This document shows, piece by piece, positions 27,754-34,661 of a stretch of 35,594 nucleotides of DNA (the first letter of the stretch is position 1; every line of letters starts with the position of its first letter). Origin of the DNA: a virus; IMG/VR virus record IMGVR_UViG_3300007346_000093, positions 1-35,594 of that record; one strand, given 5' to 3'. The position numbers and the translations under genes were made by a program. The notes under the pieces were generated by a model, which worked only from the letters and a program-made list of their open reading frames with translations, was not told where the DNA came from and searched no databases.

Positions 27754-29973
27754 TTATTTAATTATTTGGGATGTGTACCCTTTATTATCGTATTTAGATA
27801 TAGTCAAACTTAATGGTGTCTTTTGTCTATCTGGATTAGGTGCGTACAAATGTTTATTGCAAGCCATAATAGCTAAGCCTGAACTTATCGAAGCATCATG
27901 CTTAGTTCTTTTATTTATATCAAACCTAGACCAATCAAGCAGCGTATCGTTGAAATACATCGTTCCATACTCACCATCTCCTTTGTGACCAACATGATCG
28001 TTGATATACATTTCAATAGCTGATGCGTGGGCCTGCTTGATATCTTCGCTTGAGTTAGGTATACCACCAACTTCTTTCTCAGCTGTCGATAACTTCTTCC
28101 AAGACTTATCTGGTCTGTTCATACTATAACCTCTGTATCCTCTACGGCGTATATAATACAGTAGACGTGGTTTATTGTTCTCCGCAAGTAAAGGCATCCC
28201 GTAAAATACTAATGCCATTAAAACATCTTCAAAGAATATCTCTGCGGTTTGTGGTCTTGCTATATATTCTAGGAAGAACGTACTCGAAGGTGCGTCTTCC
28301 ATAGAAAATTTTGTTAATCCGTGTAATGCTCCTTTAGAACCTTTACCATCGACAGTCCCACTAATATCGTAACTATCACATCCAAAAGCACCAACGTGTT
28401 CATTGCCAGGATATCGTATTCCATTTTTTATAATCTGCCTATTTTGTAAGCTAGCAGGCGGCACCCAGCTAACACTAAACCTACCGTTTGGATCTGGGTG
28501 AAATACCACTTGTGTATCTTTAACACCATTAACCCAACCAAAGCTTCCTCGAGTAACGTGAGCATTGTATCTGCTACCTTCGTTAAAATCGATCTGCTCG
28601 TAGATCTTCATTAAATTAAATATACTATTCTTTGTTTCGTCTCTGAACGCGTGTTCTTCAGTGCGAGGAAACTGTCTGTAAAATTCGTTTAAAGCGTCTT
28701 GGTCATCTTTTAAACCATCAGCTTCGTTTTCCCAATGATCAATAACTCCAACATCAATTAATTCACCGTCTGGTCCATATCGTACATCATCACTTCGACT
28801 ATCAAAGACTGGAAGTCCGTACTCGTCAATAAATCCTTCATAGTTCCATTCCATCGGGATAAAGAGAGAATAAAGCCCAGACTTCGTTTGTCCATTACGA
28901 TTTCGTCGTTTGACGTCAGAATCATTGTATAGTTTTTTAAAGTTATCTCCACCCTTGTCAAGTGCATTACTGGTACTACCCATTAAGCACTTACCAACGA
29001 TCTTACTACCTAGCCTTAAACAGGTTTTAGTAACTCGCCAGTTGTTTAATATATTATCGGGCTTCTCCCACTTACCACTCTCATCGTGTACTAACAGATT
29101 TAACTTCTCACCATCGTAACTATTGTCACCAGTGTTCTTCCAGTCAATCGTAGTATCAAGCCCTACTATCTCCTCAAGCTGTTCGTTACTCTGTATTTTC
29201 TTACGAGTAAACTTACTAGCCGGAACTCTGTACGCGAGCTCAGACTTTGGACGGTCCATACCGTCTTGTATTGGCTTGAAGAAGAAAGGATAATTTATAG
29301 ATATAGGTACAACCTTATCAGTAAACATCTTCTTTGCATCGGCTCCAGACTTAGAGAGTATCCCATATCTACTATCACTCGATATAGTGGCTAAGTTAAC
29401 TGTTTCAGCTGATGACATAAACGAGAAACCTGAACGACGGTTTTTAAGGTAGCACATCCCATAGCATCTCTTATCAGCTTTACAGGCTTCCCAGAATATA
29501 AAGAATAGTCTGTTTGCCTCTCTAAAATCTGGAGCTCCAACATCAATCTTACTCCACTGTAGGTACATGTAATGTGCACCTGTTATGTATGTCGGTATGC
29601 CTTTATTAGTAAACCAGAATCCTTCGTCTCTGCGCTTGAACTCTTCGTCAATATAGTCGTACCACTTTTCTTTTTGTTCGTCTGGATAATCTCTCCAGTC
29701 GAATATACTTTTTATACGGCCTAGCTCTTTTGGGTATTCAGCTCTTACCCATTTATCTTCTTTATGTTGAAGCACATTCCCGGTGGGCACTCTAGGCAGT
29801 GCAATTTGCAACCCTTGGATTTCAAGGATTTCGCCGATCTGCCCAGTTTTCGATACAACAACGATATCATGGTCTTTATCATAACCGTATTTCCATTTCT
29901 TACCACGATTAAGTCTCGTGATAGTTGTTTTCTTAATTGGTTCTACAACCTTTACTAAACTCTGCTCGTACAT
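27754..29973 (-). CDS. terL: Terminase large subunit (packaging ATPase-nuclease, 739 aa)
   Basis: TerL hydrolyses ATP to pump DNA into the prohead and cuts the concatemer. The Walker A is deviant: K177-N-R-R-S-G-F-S184 in place of GxxxxGK[ST], the lysine-first form known from lambda gpA. Walker B with the catalytic acid is LNLLVHD297-E298. The coupling motif MGSTSN is at 331-336. The RNase H-like nuclease half follows, with acidic residues D533 (GAFGCDSYD), E598 (LLAENNKP) and D693 (KHDASIS). I chose the ATG at 29973, which overlaps the upstream TGA by one base (TGATG). A GTG one codon earlier is possible. The protein is longer than the ~500-600 aa of common TerLs because of an extended N-terminus of ~130 residues. 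It precedes the portal, as expected. Confidence 0.93.
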   Translation of the reverse strand: MYEQSLVKVVEPIKKTTITRLNRGKKWKYGYDKDHDIVVVSKTGQIGEILEIQGLQIALPRVPTGNVLQHKEDKWVRAEYPKELGRIKSIFDWRDYPDEQKEKWYDYIDEEFKRRDEGFWFTNKGIPTYITGAHYMYLQWSKIDVGAPDFREANRLFFIFWEACKADKRCYGMCYLKNRRSGFSFMSSAETVNLATISSDSRYGILSKSGADAKKMFTDKVVPISINYPFFFKPIQDGMDRPKSELAYRVPASKFTRKKIQSNEQLEEIVGLDTTIDWKNTGDNSYDGEKLNLLVHDESGKWEKPDNILNNWRVTKTCLRLGSKIVGKCLMGSTSNALDKGGDNFKKLYNDSDVKRRNRNGQTKSGLYSLFIPMEWNYEGFIDEYGLPVFDSRSDDVRYGPDGELIDVGVIDHWENEADGLKDDQDALNEFYRQFPRTEEHAFRDETKNSIFNLMKIYEQIDFNEGSRYNAHVTRGSFGWVNGVKDTQVVFHPDPNGRFSVSWVPPASLQNRQIIKNGIRYPGNEHVGAFGCDSYDISGTVDGKGSKGALHGLTKFSMEDAPSSTFFLEYIARPQTAEIFFEDVLMALVFYGMPLLAENNKPRLLYYIRRRGYRGYSMNRPDKSWKKLSTAEKEVGGIPNSSEDIKQAHASAIEMYINDHVGHKGDGEYGTMYFNDTLLDWSRFDINKRTKHDASISSGLAIMACNKHLYAPNPDRQKTPLSLTISKYDNKGYTSQIIK

Positions 29974-30251
29974 CACTTTGATCTACCTTCAGCAAAACCC
30001 TTGAAGACACGCTCTTTCTTTTCTTCTGGAGACTTACCATCTAGTAAGTTTTGTTCTTCTTGGATTCTGGATAATATCTCGAAGGCATCGAAGATCGCAA
30101 GCTTCTTTGTGGCAGCTGCGTTCTTAAGCCTATCAGCAGATACATCATCTTCAGTGTTGGTGATGATCTTTTCTTCTGCTACTTTGATAAGCTCATTAAC
30201 GGCTATTTGCCCAGCTTGGATTATACTCTTCTTCGTCTCCTTGATATTCAT
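29973..30251 (-). CDS. Putative terminase small subunit (92 aa)
   Basis: The gene is a compact helical, charged protein placed directly before TerL, with a 1-base stop/start overlap. The frame is open up to 30338, but I chose the ATG at 30251 (MNIKETKKSIIQAGQIAVNE). It is preceded by an A/T-rich leader and gives a well-formed helix. The longer version would add 29 residues from the reading-frame overlap with the upstream gene. Even so it overlaps that gene by 56 nt. Features are ELIKVAEEKIITNTEDDVSA and LKNAAATKKLAIFDAFEILS, followed by an acidic-basic tail. No HTH can be demonstrated by eye. The role of TerS (packaging-site recognition) is inferred from position and size only, and the protein could instead be another head-associated factor. 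Confidence 0.62.
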   Translation of the reverse strand: MNIKETKKSIIQAGQIAVNELIKVAEEKIITNTEDDVSADRLKNAAATKKLAIFDAFEILSRIQEEQNLLDGKSPEEKKERVFKGFAEGRSK

Positions 30252-30786
30252 ATTTAATTGTAATAAATTGAGATGGTATTCGGTACAACCTTTTACCATC
30301 AATAATAAACTCACACTCTGTATTTGGTCTAAAACCAATAAGTGAGTTTAGCTCTGCTCTGCCATCAGTATGTTTAACAACACCAACTAAGGGTCTTTCA
30401 GTATCGACGCTTAACTTGCTATTGTCCTTAATAGGTTGCACAAAGCAATAACCTTGTGGGCATACCCACTCTTCGTCACGCTTGTACAAAAATATCTGAT
30501 CGTAGTTTACAAAGTATCTATTTTCTTCGTAGTACGATCTGCTATTACGCTCACGGCCCTTTACATCATGCCAACGCCTAAACACGTTAAAGTGAACTAT
30601 AACTGTGTCACCTTCTTTTATATCGTAATTAGTAAACCTAGGTACAGATATAACTCTAGCTAATCTATTAACGTGTGAGTGGTCTGATATATCGGTGTTG
30701 AGTATTAACTCTTTGTCTCCAACTTTAGTAGTGTTGTCGTATCGCTCTCCAATAGGCTCTACAATAAAGTTGTATAATCCTCGCAT
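30196..30786 (-). CDS. Tandem GroES-like (co-chaperonin fold) protein (196 aa)
   Basis: Two consecutive segments each follow the GroES strand order. Repeat 1 (residues 3-104): first strand YNFIVEPI, a hydrophobic loop patch KELILNTD where GroES has its mobile loop, ARVISVP, then IKEGDTVIVHFN (GroES has KVGDxVIF), and a final YFVNYDQIFLYKRD. Repeat 2 (112-180): GYCFVQPI, PLVGVVKHTD, LIGFRPNTECEFIIDGKRLY and FITIKYE. The tail YQGDEEEYNPSWANSR is acidic and ends aromatic. T4 gp31 shows that a phage co-chaperonin can replace GroES for capsid folding. This gene stands just before the terminase genes, while a normal GroES lies elsewhere in the window. The domain assignment is pattern-based. A virion or packaging function with a GroES-like fold is possible. 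Confidence 0.6.
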   Translation of the reverse strand: MRGLYNFIVEPIGERYDNTTKVGDKELILNTDISDHSHVNRLARVISVPRFTNYDIKEGDTVIVHFNVFRRWHDVKGRERNSRSYYEENRYFVNYDQIFLYKRDEEWVCPQGYCFVQPIKDNSKLSVDTERPLVGVVKHTDGRAELNSLIGFRPNTECEFIIDGKRLYRIPSQFITIKYEYQGDEEEYNPSWANSR

Positions 30787-31007
30787 TAGTACTCTAAATT
30801 ATACTCTACAGATATAGCCATGTTCTTATTAAAGTCCTTCCAAGGAATAACGGCTTTGTCTTTTCTAATGTATATAGAGTACTTTTCAGTTTCTTCTAAA
30901 ATATCACAGATGGTATGACCACCATACACTTCCTGTCCAACAGAATAGTGCATGGCGTCATTTTTATAATCTTTACCGATCGTGATCTTACGAATCAGAT
31001 GGCTCAT
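30786..31007 (-). CDS. Conserved short phage protein of unknown function (73 aa)
   Basis: Not recognised as a named family. It is mixed alpha/beta and reads MSHLIRKITIGKDYKNDAMH at the start, then YSVGQEVYGGHTICDILEET and a basic/aromatic stretch. No signal peptide, membrane segment or catalytic motif is seen. It overlaps the upstream gene by 20 nt and shares one base (the stop and start overlap) with the downstream double-GroES-like gene, so it is translationally coupled. I recall similar 70-80 aa proteins at the same place in other marine Bacteroidetes phages, so it is probably a real gene. Packaging or head assembly is the best guess from context. Confidence 0.6.
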   Translation of the reverse strand: MSHLIRKITIGKDYKNDAMHYSVGQEVYGGHTICDILEETEKYSIYIRKDKAVIPWKDFNKNMAISVEYNLEY

Positions 31008-31266
31008 CGTTTTTGTATTTAATAGTACCGTCCTGAATATTTACATCATCAGTTCCGTACTTTTCTTTAAAATTAGATTGCATTTCATTTAGCTTATCGT
31101 TACCTTCAAACAAAGCGTGTAATGCATTATGTTTTTGAACTTCAATAGTTCCGATATCGAACTGCAACTTGTTAATTGCTGACACAACATTTCTTAGCTG
31201 TGTTAGCTCTTCTTCAGAGATCTTCTCTGGCTTTAGGTCTACGACCTTGTTTTTCTTTTTTCCCAT
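30988..31266 (-). CDS. Conserved short coiled-coil protein (92 aa)
   Basis: Starts MGKKKNKVVDLKPEKISEEE, continues as an amphipathic helix (LTQLRNVVSAINKLQFDIGT, HALFEGNDKLNEMQSNFKEK) and ends with a beta-like tail GTDDVNIQDGTIKYKND. The basic N-terminus and central coiled coil suggest an oligomeric or nucleic-acid-associated small protein. I recall relatives in marine phages of several kinds, without known function. It lies two genes before the putative TerS and TerL genes. The start is well defined because the leader (AATTTAATATAATTTAATT) carries no in-frame alternative. The exact role cannot be inferred from the sequence. Confidence 0.65.
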   Translation of the reverse strand: MGKKKNKVVDLKPEKISEEELTQLRNVVSAINKLQFDIGTIEVQKHNALHALFEGNDKLNEMQSNFKEKYGTDDVNIQDGTIKYKNDEPSDS

Positions 31267-31297
31267 AATTAAATTATATTAAATTAAAATTGTTTGT

Positions 31298-31507
31298 TTA
31301 AAATCCTTGTAGATAATAAGTGTTAGACGAGTCTCTCATCATCGTTTCAACTTGTGATCTCGTATAAGTCGTCTTAGAACTGTACTTGGCAGGAACCGTT
31401 TCGTAACTTACTAAAACTGTATTATCAGATCCAGCTATTAGGTCTTTACTTGCTAGAGTATCCTTTTCGTCTAACAGTTCGTCGCTGTTTAGTATTATGT
31501 ACTTCAT
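31298..31507 (-). CDS. Hypothetical protein (69 aa)
   Basis: Unrecognised. The sequence MKYIILNSDELLDEKDTLAS then SDNTVLVSYETVPAKYSSKT is acidic first, beta-like later, and ends in SSNTYYLQGF. It begins 2 nt after the LamG gene's stop and is read in the same direction with no frame conflict, so it is likely a real gene of the same operon. No motif, signal peptide or membrane segment is seen. It may be a small partner of the LamG protein, by proximity only. Confidence 0.55.
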   Translation of the reverse strand: MKYIILNSDELLDEKDTLASKDLIAGSDNTVLVSYETVPAKYSSKTTYTRSQVETMMRDSSNTYYLQGF

Positions 31508-31508
31508 G

Positions 31509-32276
31509 TTAAGGTGTTGTTGAGCTGAATGTAACTGTTCCGACAGCGCTTCCGTTACTTGTTCCAGCTGTATCTACAAGGTTGTCTTCGAATCTGTAGT
31601 ATAGCTCTAGCCCGTCGTGGCCGCTTTCGTCTTTAGGAGTACCGCCGTTGTAAATAGCCGTAACCTCACTAGGAGATAAAACTTTTGTGAAAGCAGCAAA
31701 TTCATCAATTAAACCATCGAAACCGCCACTTAACTGAACAGTGGTTTTACTATTCATACCGTCAATACCTAACGGAACACTATTAGAGTCATAAAGTGCG
31801 GCGTTAGCTGAAGTTACATTGAAACCAGCTAAAATAGTCACACTAAATTCTATACTGTTTTTATATAGCTTGTGAACTACATCCGTACCAGAATGGTCTC
31901 TAGTCAACACAAAGTGAGTGAAGTCTGACTGAGCTCCATCGCTAAACATAGCTGCCGTTGTCTGCGTTAAAGCAATATCACCGTTAGAGTACCAATAAAA
32001 ACCCATCGTACCATTTGTTCCAATGGTGATTCTATAGTTGTTATTAGCGTCATTAGTTTCACTCTGACCAAATACAGTGTAAGCCGATGATGGACGGCCA
32101 TCATCTGGTTTCATCCACCAACTCCAGCTGTGACTCGCTCTAATAAGCGACTGAGGATCGTAATTTGTATTAACACCGTTACTTTGAGATAAATCACAAT
32201 CCAGAGACTTCGTGTTCGAATACGGTACTACCCCTTCTACGTACGGTGATAATAAGCTAGCTCCTAACCCTAACAT
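31509..32276 (-). CDS. LamG / concanavalin A-like domain protein (255 aa)
   Basis: The fold pattern of the LamG (laminin G-like, jelly-roll) superfamily is visible. About residues 45-57 read IRASHSWSWWMKP, the usual 'f...s.W.k' first strand. FGQSETNDANNNYRITIGTN and GFYWYSNG follow. SDFTHFVLTRDHSGTDVVHK (the 'w.hva.v.d' strand) comes next, then FDGLIDEFAAFTKVLSPSEV and AIYNGG, the conserved LamG end. The last strands (GLELYYRFEDNLVDTAGTSN) close the sandwich. Such domains bind sugars or proteins on virion surfaces. There is no signal peptide, so it acts as a cytoplasm-assembled virion part such as a head fibre or tail adhesin. It sits beside another small beta-rich gene and the holin, not beside the tail genes. 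Confidence 0.8.
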   Translation of the reverse strand: MLGLGASLLSPYVEGVVPYSNTKSLDCDLSQSNGVNTNYDPQSLIRASHSWSWWMKPDDGRPSSAYTVFGQSETNDANNNYRITIGTNGTMGFYWYSNGDIALTQTTAAMFSDGAQSDFTHFVLTRDHSGTDVVHKLYKNSIEFSVTILAGFNVTSANAALYDSNSVPLGIDGMNSKTTVQLSGGFDGLIDEFAAFTKVLSPSEVTAIYNGGTPKDESGHDGLELYYRFEDNLVDTAGTSNGSAVGTVTFSSTTP

Positions 32277-32665
32277 TAGTTACCAATATAAGCTATAAAA
32301 CTACCTGAAGCTGGGTTAATGCTCGTCCATCTACCGTATATAGTGATACCTTTTGGAAACGTGTTACTAACGTCAACTACAACACCGCCAGAACCAAGAG
32401 TAGCGGTAGATGATGATTCATCGTGAGCAGCATCGTTTGCTGTGCCATCAGTATCTCTAGCAAAAACAGTTCCTACATACTCTAAACCATTGCTGCTGTC
32501 GTTGTCTGCTACTAAACCAGCACTTGTATCAAATGTTGTGTCTGTTAGCATAGTTATAGCTACAAAAACTTTACCTGTTGGAGGAGCCATTACAGCTGTT
32601 CCATCGTTGAAAGCAGATCCTAATTGTCCGAAGCCGTATGAAACTTCTGTTGAATTAATTCCCAT
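32276..32665 (-). CDS. Small beta-rich structural-type protein (129 aa)
   Basis: Not a recognised named family. It starts MGINSTEVSYGFGQLGSAFN, then APPTGKVFVAITMLTDTTFD, an Asp/Ser/Thr/Gly-rich middle (DNDSSNGLEYVGTVFARDTD) and ends TIYGRWTSINPASGSFIAYI. Composition (neutral, rich in Gly, Thr, Ser and Asp, no Cys, no charge clusters) is that of a virion decoration or fibre protein. I recall similar short proteins in marine phages. It overlaps the LamG gene by 1 nt and may be its structural partner or a capsid decoration. No functional residues can be named. Confidence 0.65.
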   Translation of the reverse strand: MGINSTEVSYGFGQLGSAFNDGTAVMAPPTGKVFVAITMLTDTTFDTSAGLVADNDSSNGLEYVGTVFARDTDGTANDAAHDESSSTATLGSGGVVVDVSNTFPKGITIYGRWTSINPASGSFIAYIGN

Positions 32666-32666
32666 T

Positions 32667-33095
32667 TTATTTTTTTACTTTTTCTATTGATCTACCAGCA
32701 AAGTATGCACCGAAAGCAGTTAGCATAAGTATCTGTAGTAAATCTACATATGAATCTTTAACATTGAAAGGTAAGTTGTCCATGCTATCAAAAACCATTG
32801 TTAGCATAAACATACTCATTAAAGCGATAAGTGTCAGTGGTCTGATCATCTTAGCTAGCTTTACATCGCTACCCATATCAGCTTTCCATCTTTCGCTTAC
32901 ATTGTTTTGAAACTGAACCTCAGCTTCTACAGCGGCTTTACCAGCTTCTGTATCTACCTCAGGGTCTTTATCAATAAGGTTTTTAACTATGCCTAGTGCC
33001 CCTTGATCTGGTAACATCTCACCAACTACATCAAGTACGTTCGGTGCTTTGTTAGCCAACCATTTACCTAGGCCCGTATCTTTAATCTTTTTCAT
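32667..33095 (-). CDS. Holin, three-TM GTA-type family (142 aa)
   Basis: The order fits the GTA-type holin family. Residues 58-90 (AEVQFQNNVSERWKADMGSD) contain the 'RW.AD..SD....RP' signature at R69-W70-K-A-D73 and R85-P86. Two membrane segments follow at about 87-103 (LTLIALMSMFMLTMVFD) and 117-133 (VDLLQILMLTAFGAYFAG). The N-terminal ~40 residues are weakly hydrophobic. The holin would make the membrane lesion at lysis. No recognisable endolysin (no lysozyme, amidase or peptidase of a known class) occurs nearby. The adjacent HExxH protein is the only hydrolase-like candidate in this block. The gene shares one base with the previous and is 1 nt from the next. Confidence 0.75.
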   Translation of the reverse strand: MKKIKDTGLGKWLANKAPNVLDVVGEMLPDQGALGIVKNLIDKDPEVDTEAGKAAVEAEVQFQNNVSERWKADMGSDVKLAKMIRPLTLIALMSMFMLTMVFDSMDNLPFNVKDSYVDLLQILMLTAFGAYFAGRSIEKVKK

Positions 33096-33445
33096 TACTC
33101 TGCTTTCTTAGCTCTCTTCTCCCAAGGAAACACATTACTTCCTTCATCATGCCACTTACCGTTGTATTTAATCTTACCGTCTCTCCTATGGTAAGTCTTG
33201 TTACCATCTCTTACATAGTCGTCACCGTAAGCTATTCTACCTTCCTTCATCTCTTTGGCGTGAACCTTCTCATGACGTATAACTCTTTTTTCAAGAGCGC
33301 TATCTTTAGGCACGTCTTTACTAACATAGATGCTACCATCCATATTAGCTTCACCTAATATACCTTTATCTAGCTTCTTTCTGAATATAGGTGTATTCTC
33401 AGGTGTACGTGTTTTTCTACGTTCTTTGCCTAGCTTATACGCCAT
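33095..33445 (-). CDS. Small protein with zincin HExxH motif (116 aa)
   Basis: Residues 58-62 read HEKVH, a HExxH zinc-binding/catalytic motif in a helix (KRVIRHEKVHAKEMKEG). The protein is basic at both ends and highly charged. Acidic residues D75/D76 or E65 could serve as the third ligand. It ends DGNKTYHRRDGKIKYNGKWH with several histidines. There is no signal peptide. The family is not named here. The context next to the holin suggests a lysis or virion-processing peptidase. The motif occurs once in 116 residues, so a chance match is possible, although it falls in a helix-like context. Confidence 0.6.
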   Translation of the reverse strand: MAYKLGKERRKTRTPENTPIFRKKLDKGILGEANMDGSIYVSKDVPKDSALEKRVIRHEKVHAKEMKEGRIAYGDDYVRDGNKTYHRRDGKIKYNGKWHDEGSNVFPWEKRAKKAE

Positions 33446-33783
33446 TACTTGTTTCTACTACGTTGAACTTCTTTTTTGAAAAAATCTTGATCAGCAGCAT
33501 CTCTTTTCCTTTCTAATCTATCTGCTTTAGCTTTTTTACCCTTTGTTGAAGCTACGTTCATTTTTCTAGAAAGCTTAGCACCCTTTATGTTACCTTCATT
33601 TAAGCGTCTTGTAACGTTCGCGGTTGTACCTTGTTTTTTACCTCTGATTCTTTCTTCCTTGCTTTTCTTCATAGGAGTTTCTGGAGCATCTAAAATCTTT
33701 TTCTTTAGATGATCAGGTAGCTTATGTTGATTGCCCACTAGCTTCTTAGTAAGAGGACTTTTAGGTTTCATTTTGAAAGGCAT
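33445..33783 (-). CDS. Very basic small protein, likely nucleic-acid-associated (112 aa)
   Basis: Lys and Arg make up over a quarter of the residues. The start MPFKMKPKSPLTKKLVGNQH, LPDHLKKKILDAPETPMKKS and the helical tail KKAKADRLERKRDAADQDFF show a highly charged, mostly helical, possibly disordered protein. I recall proteins starting with a similar MPFKMK..SPLTKKLVG block in marine phages, without known function. Binding of DNA or RNA in the head, or of a negatively charged partner, is plausible from charge alone. It shares one base with the next gene. Confidence 0.6.
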   Translation of the reverse strand: MPFKMKPKSPLTKKLVGNQHKLPDHLKKKILDAPETPMKKSKEERIRGKKQGTTANVTRRLNEGNIKGAKLSRKMNVASTKGKKAKADRLERKRDAADQDFFKKEVQRSRNK

Positions 33784-33784
33784 G

Positions 33785-34225
33785 TTATCTATCTTTGTCT
33801 CGTATCATATCATCTATAGCTTTGTTATAGACTTTATCTGTATACGACTTGTTGTTAAAAAACACACTGCGCTCTGAAGTTGGTAGATCTTCTTCGCCTA
33901 GCAGTATGCGATATATTCGTGTAACTAGCTGTGAGCATTTAAACGACGTCTTGTAAACAGAGTACTTAATACTAGTTCTGTTTCTATGTCGCCAGACCTC
34001 TATCCAGCCAGCTGATCGTAGTTTCTCCCACCTTTTCTTATCCCAAGAATATGTGTAAGCACCCTCGATAAATTCGTTGCGGGTAAATCTACCCTTGTGA
34101 TCTAGATATATAAGTAGTTCTAGATCAGCATCAGTCAACCCATAAGTCTTACAGGCCCACTTACGCGTGAGCCTGTAGTACTTAAGGATATTCATATCAC
34201 GCAAATCTTGCGCTGTTAGTCTCAT
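33785..34225 (-). CDS. Winged-helix / HTH-like regulator (146 aa)
   Basis: After an amphipathic N-terminal segment (MRLTAQDLRDMNILKYYRLT), residues ~33-90 contain a helix-turn-helix-like alternation (LTDADLELLIYLDHKGRFTR, NEFIEGAYTYSWDKKRWEKL). A wing-like pair of strands follows (GWIEVWRHRNRTSIKYSVYK). This resembles MarR-like winged-helix folds. The C-terminal third (FKCSQLVTRIYRILLGEEDL) is a helix possibly used for dimerisation. The protein could control late expression or act as a nucleic-acid-binding accessory. I recall similar sequences in marine Bacteroidetes phages. Confidence 0.65.
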   Translation of the reverse strand: MRLTAQDLRDMNILKYYRLTRKWACKTYGLTDADLELLIYLDHKGRFTRNEFIEGAYTYSWDKKRWEKLRSAGWIEVWRHRNRTSIKYSVYKTSFKCSQLVTRIYRILLGEEDLPTSERSVFFNNKSYTDKVYNKAIDDMIRDKDR

Positions 34226-34228
34226 GTG

Positions 34229-34561
34229 TTATGAGTCAAGTGTACCAGCTACATCAGTAATATGCGTAGAAGCATAAACTTGATTAACGTTATCAGCAAT
34301 AGTTATAACCCCTACTGAGTGAGGTCCACTATTGATTAAGTTAACAATATCGTTAATAGCATCTTTTTCTTTATTAGAAGCTAATGTTAACGTTACCGTA
34401 TCAATCTCTGTTGTAGCTCCAGGTCCAGTAACTACAGATACAAATCTCATTAGAAGAGTACCGTCAGCAGCGTGCTGGAAACCAATGAAGTTTTTAAGAG
34501 GATAGCAGTAAGCATCATCATTGCCATCCTGGAAATATAAAAATACTTCTCTTTGTGTCAT
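34229..34561 (-). CDS. Conserved small beta-rich phage protein (110 aa)
   Basis: Starts MTQREVFLYFQDGNDDAYCY, then LKNFIGFQHAADGTLLMRFV and a strand-rich middle (TTEIDTVTLTLASNKEKDAI), with a helix NDIVNLINSG followed by a short strand and tail. It has no membrane segment, signal peptide or catalytic motif. I recall related 100-110 aa proteins in marine phages, including cyanophages, but no function. It stands first after a ~100-nt non-coding gap downstream of GroES, so it could head a transcription unit. A small virion component is a reasonable guess but is not shown. Confidence 0.6.
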   Translation of the reverse strand: MTQREVFLYFQDGNDDAYCYPLKNFIGFQHAADGTLLMRFVSVVTGPGATTEIDTVTLTLASNKEKDAINDIVNLINSGPHSVGVITIADNVNQVYASTHITDVAGTLDS

Positions 34562-34661
34562 GTTTGAAAAATTTTAAATGTTAATGTTTATTGATTTACC
34601 GTTTAAAGTTTGTGATTTAAGGTTTAGGTCTATTATCCTTATCACATGTTTAGTGAAGTAG
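34562..34661 (-). other. 100-bp intergenic region with a possible hairpin
   Basis: This gap between GroES and the 110-aa gene is one of the longest non-coding stretches here. In the sense direction it holds TGTGAT-AAGG ... CCTT-AA-ATCACA, an imperfect stem (34611-34646) with a 14-nt loop and a 2-nt bulge. A T-run is lacking, so it is not a clear terminator. The AT-rich part before the next start could contain a promoter. I could not identify a convincing promoter consensus. Confidence 0.35.

Noticed and set aside
29973-30338. 121-aa version of the small terminase candidate
   Set aside because: The extra 29 N-terminal residues are in the overlap with the upstream gene and look like shadow sequence. 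The internal ATG at 30251 has a better leader.
34611-34646. Hairpin between GroES and the 110-aa gene as a terminator, or TGTGA/TCACA as a CRP-like site
   Set aside because: No T-run follows the stem in the transcribed sense, there is a bulge, and the half-site spacing is far from the 6 nt of a CRP site. Kept only as a weak intergenic feature.
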